Shown: positions 23,058 to 32,116 of the stretch, piece by piece | How positions within the stretch are numbered: position 1 is the stretch's first letter | How the letters are laid out: each line of letters starts with the position of its first letter | NCBI RefSeq assembly: GCF_029392675.1 | Contig: NZ_CP113941.1 | Location: 856,001 to 920,000 of the forward strand | Reading direction: 5' to 3' | DNA length: 64,000 nt | From: Lactobacillus sp. ESL0684 | Lineage (GTDB): Bacteria > Bacillota > Bacilli > Lactobacillales > Lactobacillaceae | Made by a program: the position numbers and the translations under genes | Notes under the pieces: generated by a model | The model's input: only the letters and a program-made list of their open reading frames with translations | Told to the model about the DNA's origin: nothing | Database searches by the model: none

Positions 23058-23756
23058 ATGCAAGTTGGCAAGCGAATATTTTTAAAAAGAGATTTGCCAG
23101 ATGCAGATTTAATTGCAGCATATGCTAAACTACCTTCCTCAAATGTAGCGGATTGCATGAACCGGACTGGTGCGATGTCACCTAGAATTAAGTTAATGTC
23201 TAAGCCGCATCAGGAAATGTGTGGTCCAGCATTTACCGTTCATAATCGACCTGGCGATAATTTAACGATTTATGCAGCATTGAAATATTGTCATCCTGGT
23301 GATGTCATCGTGATTGATAACGAAGAAGACAATACTCGTGCAGTAATTGGTGAGGTAATGATGACTTGGTTGCGTGATCAGCGTCACGTTGCCGGAGTGG
23401 TAATCGATGGTTCAATTAGGGATATTGATAGTTTGCGTGACTGGGATCTACCAATTTACGCAGTAAGTACCACCCCAGACGGTCCTTATCAAGAAGGACC
23501 TGGCGAAGTAAATGTGCCAGTTTCTTGTGGGAATCTCAGCGTAAATCCTGGTGACATTATTTTAGGTGATAGCGATGGAGTAGTGAAGGTCGCTCATGAA
23601 AACGCAGCAGAACTATTACCTAGAGTGCAGGCCTTTCATAGGCAAGATGATGCAAAAGCGGCGCATTATCATGACGGATCTAGTAATTTAGACTGGCTAG
23701 ACCAGGAACTGGATGAAAAAGGATATAAGATTATCGACGATGTTTATCGCCCTTGA
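23058..23756 (+). CDS. RraA-like protein (HMG aldolase/oxaloacetate decarboxylase family)
   Basis: A 232-residue protein of the RraA/4-hydroxy-4-methyl-2-oxoglutarate aldolase fold. It shows the SNVADCMNR start and the metal and substrate segment VVIDGSIRDIDSL with conserved Asp, Arg and Asp. Characterised family aldolases also decarboxylate oxaloacetate. No biotin-dependent or soluble oxaloacetate decarboxylase of the usual types is present in this citrate block, so that activity is a reasonable guess here. A true RraA role as RNase E inhibitor is unlikely, because lactobacilli lack RNase E. The ATG after AGAGG is used rather than an upstream TTG. Confidence 0.78.
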   Translation: MQVGKRIFLKRDLPDADLIAAYAKLPSSNVADCMNRTGAMSPRIKLMSKPHQEMCGPAFTVHNRPGDNLTIYAALKYCHPGDVIVIDNEEDNTRAVIGEVMMTWLRDQRHVAGVVIDGSIRDIDSLRDWDLPIYAVSTTPDGPYQEGPGEVNVPVSCGNLSVNPGDIILGDSDGVVKVAHENAAELLPRVQAFHRQDDAKAAHYHDGSSNLDWLDQELDEKGYKIIDDVYRP

Positions 23757-23772
23757 ATAATAAGAGGTTAAG

Positions 23773-25242
23773 ATGAAAACTCTAGAAAAAGTGAATTATA
23801 AAGGCTTTGTTTGGCCTTTAATAATTGGAATAGTACTGTGGTGTATTACACCATGGCGGCCAGCAGGTTTATCTGCACAGGCTTGGCAAATGTTTGCGAT
23901 TTTTGTTGCTACTATTGTTGGCTGTATCACTAAACCCTTACCAATTGGTGGGACTACCATTGTTGGTTTAGTTGCCACTGTTTTAGTTGGTCTAGCTCCA
24001 ATTAAAGATGTGGTTGATCCTAAGACTGGCGCTATTACCAGTACAGGAATTTTGAGTGCTTTTAGTAATTCTGCTTCATGGCTGATTGCTATGGCCTTTA
24101 TCATGGCATATGGTATTAGTAAAACGGGCTTAGGTAATCGAATCGCCTACTGGATGATTAGGCGTTTTGGGAAAAAGTCAATTGGTATTGGTTATGCGAT
24201 TACTGGTTTGGAACTGATTTTAGGAGCCTTAATTCCTTCTAATAGTGCGAGAACTGGTGGAGTAGTTTGGCCAGTAACTGAGTCGATCTCTAAAGACTAT
24301 GATTCGTATCCTAACGATCCATCTCGTAAAAAAATTGGTGCTTATTTGGACTTTACAGCTTTTCATGCCAATGTTTTATCGACTGCATTGTTTATTACTG
24401 GTGCTGCGCCTAATATGGTCGCAGTTCAAATGGCGGCACAAAAGGGCTATTCAATGACCTGGATTAGTTGGTTTGTAGCTGCGATTGTTCCAGTATTAGT
24501 AGCAACGATCATTATTCCAATTGTAATTTACAAGATTTATCCTCCTGAGATTAAAGAGACCCCTAATGCCGAAAAGTGGGCTAATGATCACTTAACTGAA
24601 ATGGGCAAGATAACCAAGCCAGAAAAGATTATGGCTACCGTTTTTGTTTTGGCAATTGTATTATGGGTTTTGTCAGGGGTATTTGATATTCCACAGTTAG
24701 ATTCAACTTTTGTGGCTTTCTTAGCAGTCGCATTATTACTGATAACAGGAGTTTTAACTATGAGTGATGTGTTAAAGCAAACAGGTGCTTGGAATATCTT
24801 AATTTGGCTCTCGATCTTGGTCTTTATGGCTAGCAAGTTAATTGCTTTTGGCTTTATTGATTGGTTCTCAAAGACTATTCAATCTAGTCTGAGTGGTATT
24901 AATTGGGGCATTGTCTTAATAGTTTTAGTACTGTTAATGTTCTATACGCACTACTTCTTTGCTAGCGGAACTGCCCACATGACAGCACTATATCTGCCTT
25001 TTCTATCTGTTGCCGTTGCAACAGGTGCACCTCTGCCATTAGCAGCAATGCTACTTGCTTTTACTGGTGCGATTAATGCTTCAACTACTCATTATGCTAA
25101 TGGACCAGCTTCAATCTTGGCAACGACTGGTTATGTCAAACAAGGCGAGTGGTGGAAACTGAACTTTGTATTGGGTTTGGTTTACTTGGTAATCTTTGGC
25201 GGTGTTGGTGCGTTATGGATGAAAGTAATTGGAATGTGGTAA
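23773..25242 (+). CDS. DASS family citrate/dicarboxylate:cation symporter (CitT clade)
   Basis: A 489-residue polytopic membrane protein with about 12 hydrophobic segments. The CitT-clade loops IPSNSARTGGVVWPV (first half) and THYANGPASIL (second half) are clear. It lies inside the citrate operon, 16 bases after the RraA-like gene, and presumably imports citrate or exchanges it for succinate, malate or another acid product. It replaces the CitP/MaeP-type carriers seen in other lactic acid bacteria. A shorter paralogue sits in the flavoprotein operon at 10.6 kb. Confidence 0.9.
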   Translation: MKTLEKVNYKGFVWPLIIGIVLWCITPWRPAGLSAQAWQMFAIFVATIVGCITKPLPIGGTTIVGLVATVLVGLAPIKDVVDPKTGAITSTGILSAFSNSASWLIAMAFIMAYGISKTGLGNRIAYWMIRRFGKKSIGIGYAITGLELILGALIPSNSARTGGVVWPVTESISKDYDSYPNDPSRKKIGAYLDFTAFHANVLSTALFITGAAPNMVAVQMAAQKGYSMTWISWFVAAIVPVLVATIIIPIVIYKIYPPEIKETPNAEKWANDHLTEMGKITKPEKIMATVFVLAIVLWVLSGVFDIPQLDSTFVAFLAVALLLITGVLTMSDVLKQTGAWNILIWLSILVFMASKLIAFGFIDWFSKTIQSSLSGINWGIVLIVLVLLMFYTHYFFASGTAHMTALYLPFLSVAVATGAPLPLAAMLLAFTGAINASTTHYANGPASILATTGYVKQGEWWKLNFVLGLVYLVIFGGVGALWMKVIGMW

Positions 25243-25248
25243 TTACCA

Positions 25249-26043
25249 ATGGAATTTCGCACTAATGACGGTGTAAAAATTCATTATTATGATACACAAA
25301 CTGCTGGGCAGCCAATCGTTGCGATTCCTGGAATTGGCGGTTATAGCCGAATGTGGCTAAAAGTTGCCCAACTCTTTAAAAAAGATTTTCGCTTCATTTT
25401 AATTGATCCACGTAATCAAGGTCAATCTGAGAGAACCTATCAGGGTCAAAGAATTAGCCGTCATGCATTAGATTTAGCAGAGTTATTGCAAAAGTTAGAT
25501 TTACAACAGGTAATTGGAATTGGCAATTCAATGGGAGCTGCCAATTTGTGGTCATATTTATCGCTATTTGGTAGTAAGCGCTTTTGCGCGATGATTGATT
25601 TAGATCAGCCTCCTAAAATGATTCGTGATGAAACGTGGTCTTACGGTTTTAAAGATTTAACTTGGCATAATTATCCGGAATATTTAAAAGTTGATTTTGG
25701 GAATCCTTTTTTTGCACGAATTGATGAAGAAATGTTTGATTTAGCACGCCAAGAAGCGCGCGATTTTCCATATCAACCTAGTGATAATTACTTGTGTCTA
25801 ATTGATCATGCACACCAAGATTGGCGGGATGTCTTAATTGACATCGATATCCCGTTATTAGTCTTAGCTGGCGAAAACTCACCGCTATTTGATTATCACT
25901 TTGCCTTGGCAATGCAGGAATTGAGCCCGTTGATTGAAGCAAAAATTATTGCTAATTGTGGTCATTTAATTCAGGCGGAGCAACCACGAGAGATGTATGA
26001 TGAAGTTATGCGATTTTTAAATAGTTATAAAGGAAGTGACTAA
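25249..26043 (+). CDS. Alpha/beta hydrolase within the citrate operon
   Basis: A 264-residue alpha/beta-hydrolase fold protein without signal peptide. The nucleophile elbow is GNSMG with Ser94, a candidate acid lies in the LAGENSPLFD loop, and His239 (NCGHLIQAEQP) completes the triad. The oxyanion region is PGIGG. It begins six bases after the transporter stop and its stop touches citC, so it is firmly inside the operon, although such a hydrolase is not part of the known citrate lyase pathway. An esterase releasing an organic acid or a thioesterase are possibilities. The substrate is unknown. Confidence 0.82.
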   Translation: MEFRTNDGVKIHYYDTQTAGQPIVAIPGIGGYSRMWLKVAQLFKKDFRFILIDPRNQGQSERTYQGQRISRHALDLAELLQKLDLQQVIGIGNSMGAANLWSYLSLFGSKRFCAMIDLDQPPKMIRDETWSYGFKDLTWHNYPEYLKVDFGNPFFARIDEEMFDLARQEARDFPYQPSDNYLCLIDHAHQDWRDVLIDIDIPLLVLAGENSPLFDYHFALAMQELSPLIEAKIIANCGHLIQAEQPREMYDEVMRFLNSYKGSD

Positions 26044-27099
26044 ATGGACAAAGTAGTTGACCTGTATTTAAATGACCATGCGACATTTGAAAAATGGAAG
26101 AATTTTTTAAGCAAATTAGACTTGAAGAATTTTAGTACACGCGAAGTTGCTGTGATTGATCACACGATTGGACTAATTGATGATGCTGGTAAATTGGTTG
26201 GGACAGGCAGTATTGCTGGTAATGTTTTAAAATACATCGCAGTCTGCAATAAAGGTGTTGTTCCTGGAACTCGGTTTAACCAAATTGTGTCAGCCTTGCA
26301 ACAATATTTATTCAGTCAAAAAATTTTTCACAGTTTTGTTTTTACTAAGGTAAAATATTCAGCGAGTTTTCAGCACTTAGGATTTAGTGAATTAGCTAAG
26401 ACTGACACAGCAGCTTTTTTAGAAAGTGGCACACCTGATATTAATGACTTTATTGCACAAATACCTCGCACAAAAGCACAAAAACAGCAAGAGGTAGCTG
26501 CGATTGTCATGAATGCTAATCCTTTTACCTTAGGACATAGGAAACTAGTTGAACTGGCAAGTCGGGAAAATGATTTAGTCTATGTCTTCGTGGTTGCAAC
26601 AGATGCTTCTTTATTTACAACAAGTGAAAGAATGCAATTGGTCAAAGCAGGCACTGCAGATTTAAAGAATGTAATTGTAGTTAGCGGTGGTGATTATTTA
26701 GTTTCAGCAGCAACTTTTCCGGCTTATTTTTTAGAATCACCGGATGACTTAATCACTACTCAAACTGAAATTGATGCTGTAGTTTTTCGAAATATTATTG
26801 CACCAGCTCTTGCAATCAAATATCGTTATCTTGGGACAGAACCCTTTTCTCGAACAACTAATTTCTACAACCAGAGTTTAATTAAAATACTTAGTCCAAA
26901 TATTGACGTTAAGATTGTCCAACGCTTTTGTAGTAATCAAAAAATAATCACGGCAACGCAAGTCCGGCAGTTAATTAAGACCGGAAATTTGGTAGCGATT
27001 AAGCAGCTTGTGCCAGCAACTACGATGGAATTTATTCAAGATAATTATCAAGCTTTACAAACAAGAATTATGAAAGGAATGAAAATTAATGGAAATTAA
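26044..27099 (+). CDS. citC: [Citrate (pro-3S)-lyase] ligase
   Basis: CitC acetylates the thiol of the citrate lyase acyl-carrier prosthetic group using acetate and ATP, switching the enzyme on. The 351-residue protein has an N-terminal acetyltransferase-like region and a C-terminal nucleotidyltransferase domain with the NPFTLGHRKLVE motif (HxGH type) and the late TATQVRQLI motif. Its ATG directly follows the hydrolase gene and its end overlaps citD by 11 bases, in the usual citC-D-E-F order. Confidence 0.95.
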   Translation: MDKVVDLYLNDHATFEKWKNFLSKLDLKNFSTREVAVIDHTIGLIDDAGKLVGTGSIAGNVLKYIAVCNKGVVPGTRFNQIVSALQQYLFSQKIFHSFVFTKVKYSASFQHLGFSELAKTDTAAFLESGTPDINDFIAQIPRTKAQKQQEVAAIVMNANPFTLGHRKLVELASRENDLVYVFVVATDASLFTTSERMQLVKAGTADLKNVIVVSGGDYLVSAATFPAYFLESPDDLITTQTEIDAVVFRNIIAPALAIKYRYLGTEPFSRTTNFYNQSLIKILSPNIDVKIVQRFCSNQKIITATQVRQLIKTGNLVAIKQLVPATTMEFIQDNYQALQTRIMKGMKINGN

Positions 27100-27385
27100 A
27101 ACAATTGGTGTAGCAGGGACTTTAGAGTCTTCCGATATCCAAATCATGATTTCTAAAGGAACAGATGGAATTCAAATTGATTTGGATTCTGAAGTAATTA
27201 AGGCGTATGGTGACCAAATTAAACAAGCAATTACTAACACTTTACAAAAATATGGAATTACCGATGCTAAGGTTAAGGCGACCGATAAGGGGGCACTTGA
27301 TTGTGTAATCGTCGCTCGGACATTAGCTGCAGCTCAAAGAGCAACTGAAACTTCAGATAAACCAGAATTGGAGGTATTGCAATAA
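27089..27385 (+). CDS. citD: Citrate lyase acyl carrier protein, gamma subunit
   Basis: A 98-residue acyl carrier protein. Ser14 in GTLESSD is at the position where the 2'-(5''-phosphoribosyl)-3'-dephospho-CoA prosthetic group is attached in Klebsiella CitD. It shuttles acetyl and citryl groups between CitF and CitE. It overlaps citC by 11 bases, and citE follows one base after its stop. Length is usual for the family. Confidence 0.96.
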   Translation: MEIKTIGVAGTLESSDIQIMISKGTDGIQIDLDSEVIKAYGDQIKQAITNTLQKYGITDAKVKATDKGALDCVIVARTLAAAQRATETSDKPELEVLQ

Positions 27386-27386
27386 A

Positions 27387-28301
27387 ATGACTTATGTGAA
27401 AAATCGTCTGCGTCGAACTATGATGTTCGTTCCCGGTAATAATCCAGCAATGATTAAGGATGCTGGGATTTACGGTGCAGATTCAATCATGCTTGATTTA
27501 GAGGATGCTGTTTCATTGACTGAAAAAGATGCAGCTAGAATGCTAGTTTTTAATGCGATTAAAACTGTCGACTTTGGTGGCGCTGAAATCGTAGTTAGAA
27601 TTAATGGTCAAGATACGCCTTTTTATGATGAAGATGTTAAGGCCATGGTGTTAGCCGGTGTAGATGTTATTCGTTTACCTAAGACTGAATCAGCAGAAAT
27701 GATCCAAAAATTAGTTAAAGATATGGAAAAAGCTGAAGAAGAATATGGCATTGCAAAGGGCTCAATTGGTGTGATGGCAGCGATTGAAAGTGCTAAAGGC
27801 GTGCTGAATTCACCAACAATTGCTACGGCAACACCTTTAATGATGGGCTTAGCTGTTTCAGGTGAAGATTACACTGCTGACATGCATACGCACCGTTATC
27901 CAGATGGCCGGGAATTAGAATTTGCTCGCAATATGGTCTTGCAATCTGCTCGGGCAGCTGGAGTTTATGCATTTGATACCGTCTTTTCAAATATGCAGGA
28001 TACTGAAGGTTTTTATCGAGAAACGAATTATATTTATGAATTAGGCTTTGACGGGAAATCACTAGTTAACCCACGTCAAATTTCAATGGTTAATGAAGTC
28101 TTTAACCCAACTAAAGCAGAAATTGAAAATGCAAAGAATGTGCAAAATGCAATTCGTGAGGCTAAAGCCAAGGGTTCAGGTGTTATCTCCATGAATGGTA
28201 AGATGGTTGATAAACCAGTTGTTGAAAAAGCGAATCGAGTACTCGAAACTGCGAAAGCTTCTAATTTGATTGATAAGGAGGGTAATTACATTGGAGAATA
28301 A
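27387..28301 (+). CDS. citE: Citrate lyase beta subunit (citryl-ACP lyase)
   Basis: CitE cleaves citryl-ACP into acetyl-ACP and oxaloacetate. The 304-residue TIM barrel shows the family opening [14 protein letters not shown], the DLEDAV segment with acidic Mg ligands, and IESAKGV. The ATG lies one base after the citD stop, with a GGAGG 12 bases before it. Its end overlaps the proposed citF start by 11 bases. Oxaloacetate leaving this enzyme is the likely substrate of the malate-type dehydrogenase encoded upstream in the same operon. Confidence 0.95.
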   Translation: MTYVKNRLRRTMMFVPGNNPAMIKDAGIYGADSIMLDLEDAVSLTEKDAARMLVFNAIKTVDFGGAEIVVRINGQDTPFYDEDVKAMVLAGVDVIRLPKTESAEMIQKLVKDMEKAEEEYGIAKGSIGVMAAIESAKGVLNSPTIATATPLMMGLAVSGEDYTADMHTHRYPDGRELEFARNMVLQSARAAGVYAFDTVFSNMQDTEGFYRETNYIYELGFDGKSLVNPRQISMVNEVFNPTKAEIENAKNVQNAIREAKAKGSGVISMNGKMVDKPVVEKANRVLETAKASNLIDKEGNYIGE

Positions 28302-29829
28302 AGTTAACCGCGAATTACCAGATGAATTAATGACTAAAATGAATTTAAAGGGCTTTGAATCAACTAAAATCGGTCATCCTGAAGTTCAACGGGTTGCTCC
28401 TAAAGTTAGGGTAAGCGCCGGAGAAGACAAAGTAGTTGATTCTTTAGAAGAGGTTATTAAAAATAATCTTAAAGATGGGATGACCATATCGTTCCACCAC
28501 CACTTTAGAAATGGTGATTTTGCTTTCAATAAAGTCATGGATCAAATTATTAAAATGGGGTATCAAGATTTAACTCTGGCTCCATCTTCACTGACTGGTG
28601 TCATGAACGACAAGGTAATTGAAGCAATTAAAAAGGGGGTAATTACTAATATTGCTTCCTCAGGAATGCGTGGCAGCCTTGGTGAATTTGTTTCACATGG
28701 CGGTCTTAAAAATCCGGTAATTTTTCGTTCACATGGTAATCGGGCACGAGCAATTGAAGTGGGCGACATTAAAATTGATGTAGCTTTCTTAGGTGTTCCG
28801 GTTTCTGATCCAGCAGGTAATGCTAATGGCCAAGATGGTAATGCAGTTTTTGGTTCATTAGGATATGCTTTAATCGATGCCCAATATGCCGATAAAGTTG
28901 TATTGCTAACAGATAACGTGGTTGATTACCCGAATACACCAGCCTCAATTAAGCAGGATCAAGTTGATTATGTCGTTAAAGTTGATAAGATTGGTGACCC
29001 TGATAAGATTGGTTCTGGTGCTACTCGATTTACTAAAGATCCTAAAGAATTAAAAATCGCCCAAAATGTTAATCAGGTGATTACTAACTCACCATATTAT
29101 AAACAAGGTTTTTCATTCCAAACAGGTTCTGGTGGTGCTGCTTTAGCAGTAACGCGATATTTACGTCAATCAATGATTGATGATCAGATTACAGCCTCAT
29201 TTGCTTTAGGTGGCATTACTAAGCCAACTACTGATTTGCTTGAAGAGGGCTTAGTAAAAAAAGTCATGGATGTCCAGGATTTTGATAAAGGTGCAGCTGC
29301 ATCAATGGCCAAGAATCGTGATCAACAAGAAATAGATGCTTCATGGTATGCTGATCCGCATAACAAAGGTGCAGTCGTAAATAATCTTGATGTAGCCATC
29401 TTATCTGCATTGCAAATTGATACAGATTTTAATGTTAATGTGATGACTGGCTCAGATGGAGTTATCCGCGGGGCAATTGGTGGACATCAAGATGCTGCTA
29501 ATGCCAAGATGACTATCATTACAGCTCCACTTGTTCGCGGGCGTAATGCTACGGTAGTGCCAAAAGTTGAAACGGTTGTTACACCGGGCGATTCAATTGA
29601 TGTTCTAGTAACTGAGCGCGGAATTGCCATTAATCCTAAGCGTCAAGACTTGATTGCTGCTTTGAGCAAAGTTCCAGGGTTAAAGATTGTTGACATTAAA
29701 GACTTGCAACAACTAGCCCAAGGCCAAGTTGGACAAGCGAAACCGCTGGAATATACTGATCGTACTGTTGCTTTGGTAGAATATCGTGATGGCACGATCA
29801 TTGATACCATTAAGCAAGTTAAAGACTAA
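28291..29829 (+). CDS. citF: Citrate lyase alpha subunit (citrate:acetyl-ACP transferase)
   Basis: CitF exchanges acetate on the acyl carrier for citrate. I place the start at the TTG at 28291: GGAGGG lies eight bases upstream and the protein then begins ENKVNRELP as family members do, giving 512 residues. A frame opening at 28270 lacks a ribosome site. The protein has the expected N-terminal [15 protein letters not shown] segment and the glycine-rich [10 protein letters not shown] loop. It is the last gene of the long operon and is followed by a strong terminator. Confidence 0.94.
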   Translation: MENKVNRELPDELMTKMNLKGFESTKIGHPEVQRVAPKVRVSAGEDKVVDSLEEVIKNNLKDGMTISFHHHFRNGDFAFNKVMDQIIKMGYQDLTLAPSSLTGVMNDKVIEAIKKGVITNIASSGMRGSLGEFVSHGGLKNPVIFRSHGNRARAIEVGDIKIDVAFLGVPVSDPAGNANGQDGNAVFGSLGYALIDAQYADKVVLLTDNVVDYPNTPASIKQDQVDYVVKVDKIGDPDKIGSGATRFTKDPKELKIAQNVNQVITNSPYYKQGFSFQTGSGGAALAVTRYLRQSMIDDQITASFALGGITKPTTDLLEEGLVKKVMDVQDFDKGAAASMAKNRDQQEIDASWYADPHNKGAVVNNLDVAILSALQIDTDFNVNVMTGSDGVIRGAIGGHQDAANAKMTIITAPLVRGRNATVVPKVETVVTPGDSIDVLVTERGIAINPKRQDLIAALSKVPGLKIVDIKDLQQLAQGQVGQAKPLEYTDRTVALVEYRDGTIIDTIKQVKD

Positions 29830-29844
29830 AGTAATTATATTGAC

Positions 29845-29887
29845 AAAAAGCATGGAAAGAAGATGTAACTTATTTCCATGCTTTTTT
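29845..29887 (+). terminator. Terminator after citF
   Basis: AAAAGCATGGAAA with TTTCCATGC and a following T-run of six forms a strong hairpin between citF and citX. A read-through fraction may reach citX. Confidence 0.85.
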
Positions 29888-29895
29888 GCTATAAT
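29887..29895 (+). promoter_or_regulatory. Extended -10 promoter for citX
   Basis: TGCTATAAT directly after the citF terminator, about 20 bases before the citX ATG and partly overlapping the terminator T-run. It would let citX be made independently of the operon. No clear -35 box was found. Confidence 0.5.
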
Positions 29896-29914
29896 AAATA
29901 AAAAGGATGATTAA

Positions 29915-30457
29915 ATGACTAAATCAATTTTTAAAGAAGGTCAGCCGCAAGATATTGTTCAAGTTTTAGCTGATAAGGATAGACGAGTGAGATTGCAAAC
30001 TAAACTATTACAAGCTGCTTCAGCAAAGACTTTATTAGATGTTAAACTCAATATACCAGGACCAATCAAGAATAATCAATACTTACGTAAATTATTTGTG
30101 GCTGGTGTTAAGGATTTGGAACGAATTTTAACCAACAACCATTTACAGTGCTCACTAAAGGCTAGCTGGGATAGACCCACCGGTTGTGAAAATTTTTATC
30201 TGAGTAATAATGAAGCTTTTAAAGTTAAGCAAGCTGCGATTTATTTTGAGGACCAAACAGAATTAGGTCGTTTGTTTGATGCCGATGTGTTAACTTCAGC
30301 AAGCAAAGCTGCTTTATCAAGAACTGAAATGGGATTAAAAGCACGTTCCTGTTTTTTATGTCAAAGACCAGCTAAAGAGTGTGCACGTTCAAGAAGGCAT
30401 TCTGTCAACCAATTACAAGCTTATCTCAGCCAAGTTTATGAAAACAATCTAACTTAA
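29915..30457 (+). CDS. citX: Apo-citrate lyase phosphoribosyl-dephospho-CoA transferase
   Basis: CitX (holo-ACP synthase) attaches the dephospho-CoA-derived prosthetic group to CitD. The 180-residue protein matches the family in length and carries PGPIKNN near the N-terminus, LGRLFDADVLT in the middle, and the cysteine-containing RSCFLCQRPAKECARSRRHS. It lies beyond the citF terminator and overlaps the end of the convergent regulator gene by 4 bases. citG, which makes the precursor used by CitX, is not in this window. Confidence 0.92.
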   Translation: MTKSIFKEGQPQDIVQVLADKDRRVRLQTKLLQAASAKTLLDVKLNIPGPIKNNQYLRKLFVAGVKDLERILTNNHLQCSLKASWDRPTGCENFYLSNNEAFKVKQAAIYFEDQTELGRLFDADVLTSASKAALSRTEMGLKARSCFLCQRPAKECARSRRHSVNQLQAYLSQVYENNLT

Positions 30458-31395
30458 TTGTTTAGCTTTTGCAAGACACGTTCTGCAATTCCGCTGCTGG
30501 TAACTAAATGAGTAACAACACCACTTCTTAGTGCTCCAAGTAAGGCTTCTTCCTTAAACCGGTTTTTGACGATTACAAAGCGATTGGGAATTCGCATTAG
30601 TTCTGATAGACTAATCCCGCATATATGAGGTTCAATTGTTTCAAAGAAGTTTCCTTCGATATCGTAAGGTCGACCAAAGACCGTCCCAGCAATTTTACTA
30701 CGATCAATTCCAGTAAATAAACTATCTGCATAATATTCCATAAAGAACCGTCCAGATTCGATTGCTTGAGCAGTGCCAATACTGGCAAAGACTAAGTCAA
30801 GTCGTGGATAAAAATTATCAATTTGTTCATAGAAAGGTTCTTGTTTAACTTCTTGAATTAATTGCGGATTAAGTGCATATAATGGAGCAGGAAAAGTAAG
30901 TGACTTTGCATTAAATTTTTTGGCTGCTTGTTGAATCACTTGGTTTTTGCGTTTGCTTGTATTAACCACCTGACCAACCAGTTGAATAAAGGTTAAATCA
31001 TCTCGGTTAACTTCAGTAAAGTTATTGACAATGTCCCGGATTAAGGTTCCCCAGGTTAGACCGACTACGTGAGAAGATTTAATATAGTTTTGAATTTGCT
31101 TGGCAGCATAGTTGACGATCATTTCATTGTCCTGATTTTTGGTTTCTAAGTCTTCAAGGATATAGACTTCCTTTAAATGAAAGAGACGTTGAAATTCACG
31201 TTCAAGTTTTTCTACTCGTTTAGGACTTTGGTAAATGTTGATTTTGACTATTCCCTTGTCTTCAGCTTCCTCAATTGCCTTAGTTATCAGATAGCGGGAT
31301 AAATCATATTTTTTGGAGATGTCGGCAATATTTAATTTACTCAAAAAGTAATCGTGAGCAATATTTGCCAGTTCTTCATCAGTTAATAATGTCAT
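30454..31395 (-). CDS. SorC/DeoR family transcriptional regulator, CitI-like
   Basis: A 313-residue regulator with an N-terminal helix-turn-helix (LNIADISKKYDLSRYLITKAIEEA) and a SorC-type C-terminal sugar/acid-binding domain. CitI, a citrate-responsive activator of the citrate lyase operon in Weissella, belongs to this family and is about this size. Location directly beside citX supports the same role, so I call it CitI-like. The ATG at 31395 follows AAGGAAG. An ATG 30 bases upstream has no ribosome site. Its own upstream region carries the motif TTAAAAAATTA (minus strand) also found at the fumC and malate dehydrogenase promoters. Confidence 0.86.
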   Translation of the reverse strand: MTLLTDEELANIAHDYFLSKLNIADISKKYDLSRYLITKAIEEAEDKGIVKINIYQSPKRVEKLEREFQRLFHLKEVYILEDLETKNQDNEMIVNYAAKQIQNYIKSSHVVGLTWGTLIRDIVNNFTEVNRDDLTFIQLVGQVVNTSKRKNQVIQQAAKKFNAKSLTFPAPLYALNPQLIQEVKQEPFYEQIDNFYPRLDLVFASIGTAQAIESGRFFMEYYADSLFTGIDRSKIAGTVFGRPYDIEGNFFETIEPHICGISLSELMRIPNRFVIVKNRFKEEALLGALRSGVVTHLVTSSGIAERVLQKLNN

Positions 31396-31504
31396 TTTTT
31401 CTTCCTTAATTTTTTGATGTTGCAATAAATTATATTACAAAATTATTTTTTAAGTTAGTATTAGCTTCTAATTTTTTAATTGTGTAGTAATATTACCAAA
31501 ATCA

Positions 31505-31532
31505 GTAAAAAAGAGCAGCTAAATCGCTGCTC
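31505..31532 (-). terminator. Terminator of the YbaK gene
   Basis: GAGCAGC and GCTGCTC arms with a T-run on the minus strand (AAAAAA on the plus strand at its left end), just past the stop of the ybaK-type gene. Confidence 0.82.
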
Positions 31533-31552
31533 AACTTAGTAAAATCAAAAAG

Positions 31553-32053
31553 TTATTCTAGTAAATCACTAAAACTTGCTTGACAATAGTTTTGTAAATC
31601 TTGTGGAGCTAAAAATACGCTACGTCCGACTTGACCACTGGAAACAGCAATTTCTATTTCGCGTGTCATACTTTTGTCCAGATAAATTGGAAAATGATGT
31701 TTAAAATAAATCCCAATGGGCGTATTAGCACCATGGACGTAGCCGGTGGTTTTTTCTAAATCTTTAAGTGGTAGCATTTCGCATTTTTTATTACCAGAGA
31801 CTTTAGCTAGTTTTTTGAGACTTAGATGCTCTGTTACAGGAATTACTCCGACTAAAGAACCAGTTTTATTGCCAGTACAGACCAGCGTTTTGTAGACCAA
31901 ATGTTCATTCTCGTTTAGAATAGAAGTATCCATTTTTGTGACGCCACCCGAATCTTGGTGGGTTGCAAACTTAGTTGGTCGATAAGGAATTTTATTGCGA
32001 TCCAAGATTTTTTCGACTAAAGTTTTTTCAAGTTTATTTTTTTGCTTTGCCAT
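31553..32053 (-). CDS. ybaK: YbaK/EbsC family Cys-tRNA(Pro) deacylase
   Basis: This family hydrolyses cysteine mischarged on tRNA-Pro as a free-standing editing enzyme. The 166-residue protein has the conserved lysine Lys55 in HLVYKTLV and the later GYVHGANTPIG loop, both typical. I use the ATG after AAGGTG. A GTG three codons upstream overlaps that ribosome site. The gene is monocistronic, divergent from prmA, and has its own terminator. Confidence 0.9.
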   Translation of the reverse strand: MAKQKNKLEKTLVEKILDRNKIPYRPTKFATHQDSGGVTKMDTSILNENEHLVYKTLVCTGNKTGSLVGVIPVTEHLSLKKLAKVSGNKKCEMLPLKDLEKTTGYVHGANTPIGIYFKHHFPIYLDKSMTREIEIAVSSGQVGRSVFLAPQDLQNYCQASFSDLLE

Positions 32054-32116
32054 AATTATCACCTTGTTAACTATGATAGCATTCTAGAACCAAAAGTAAA
32101 AAGGGAGTAGTATAAA

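Noticed and set aside
23058-23756. RraA as a regulator of ribonuclease E
   Set aside because: Lactobacilli lack RNase E, and the metal/substrate residues of the aldolase-decarboxylase family are present.
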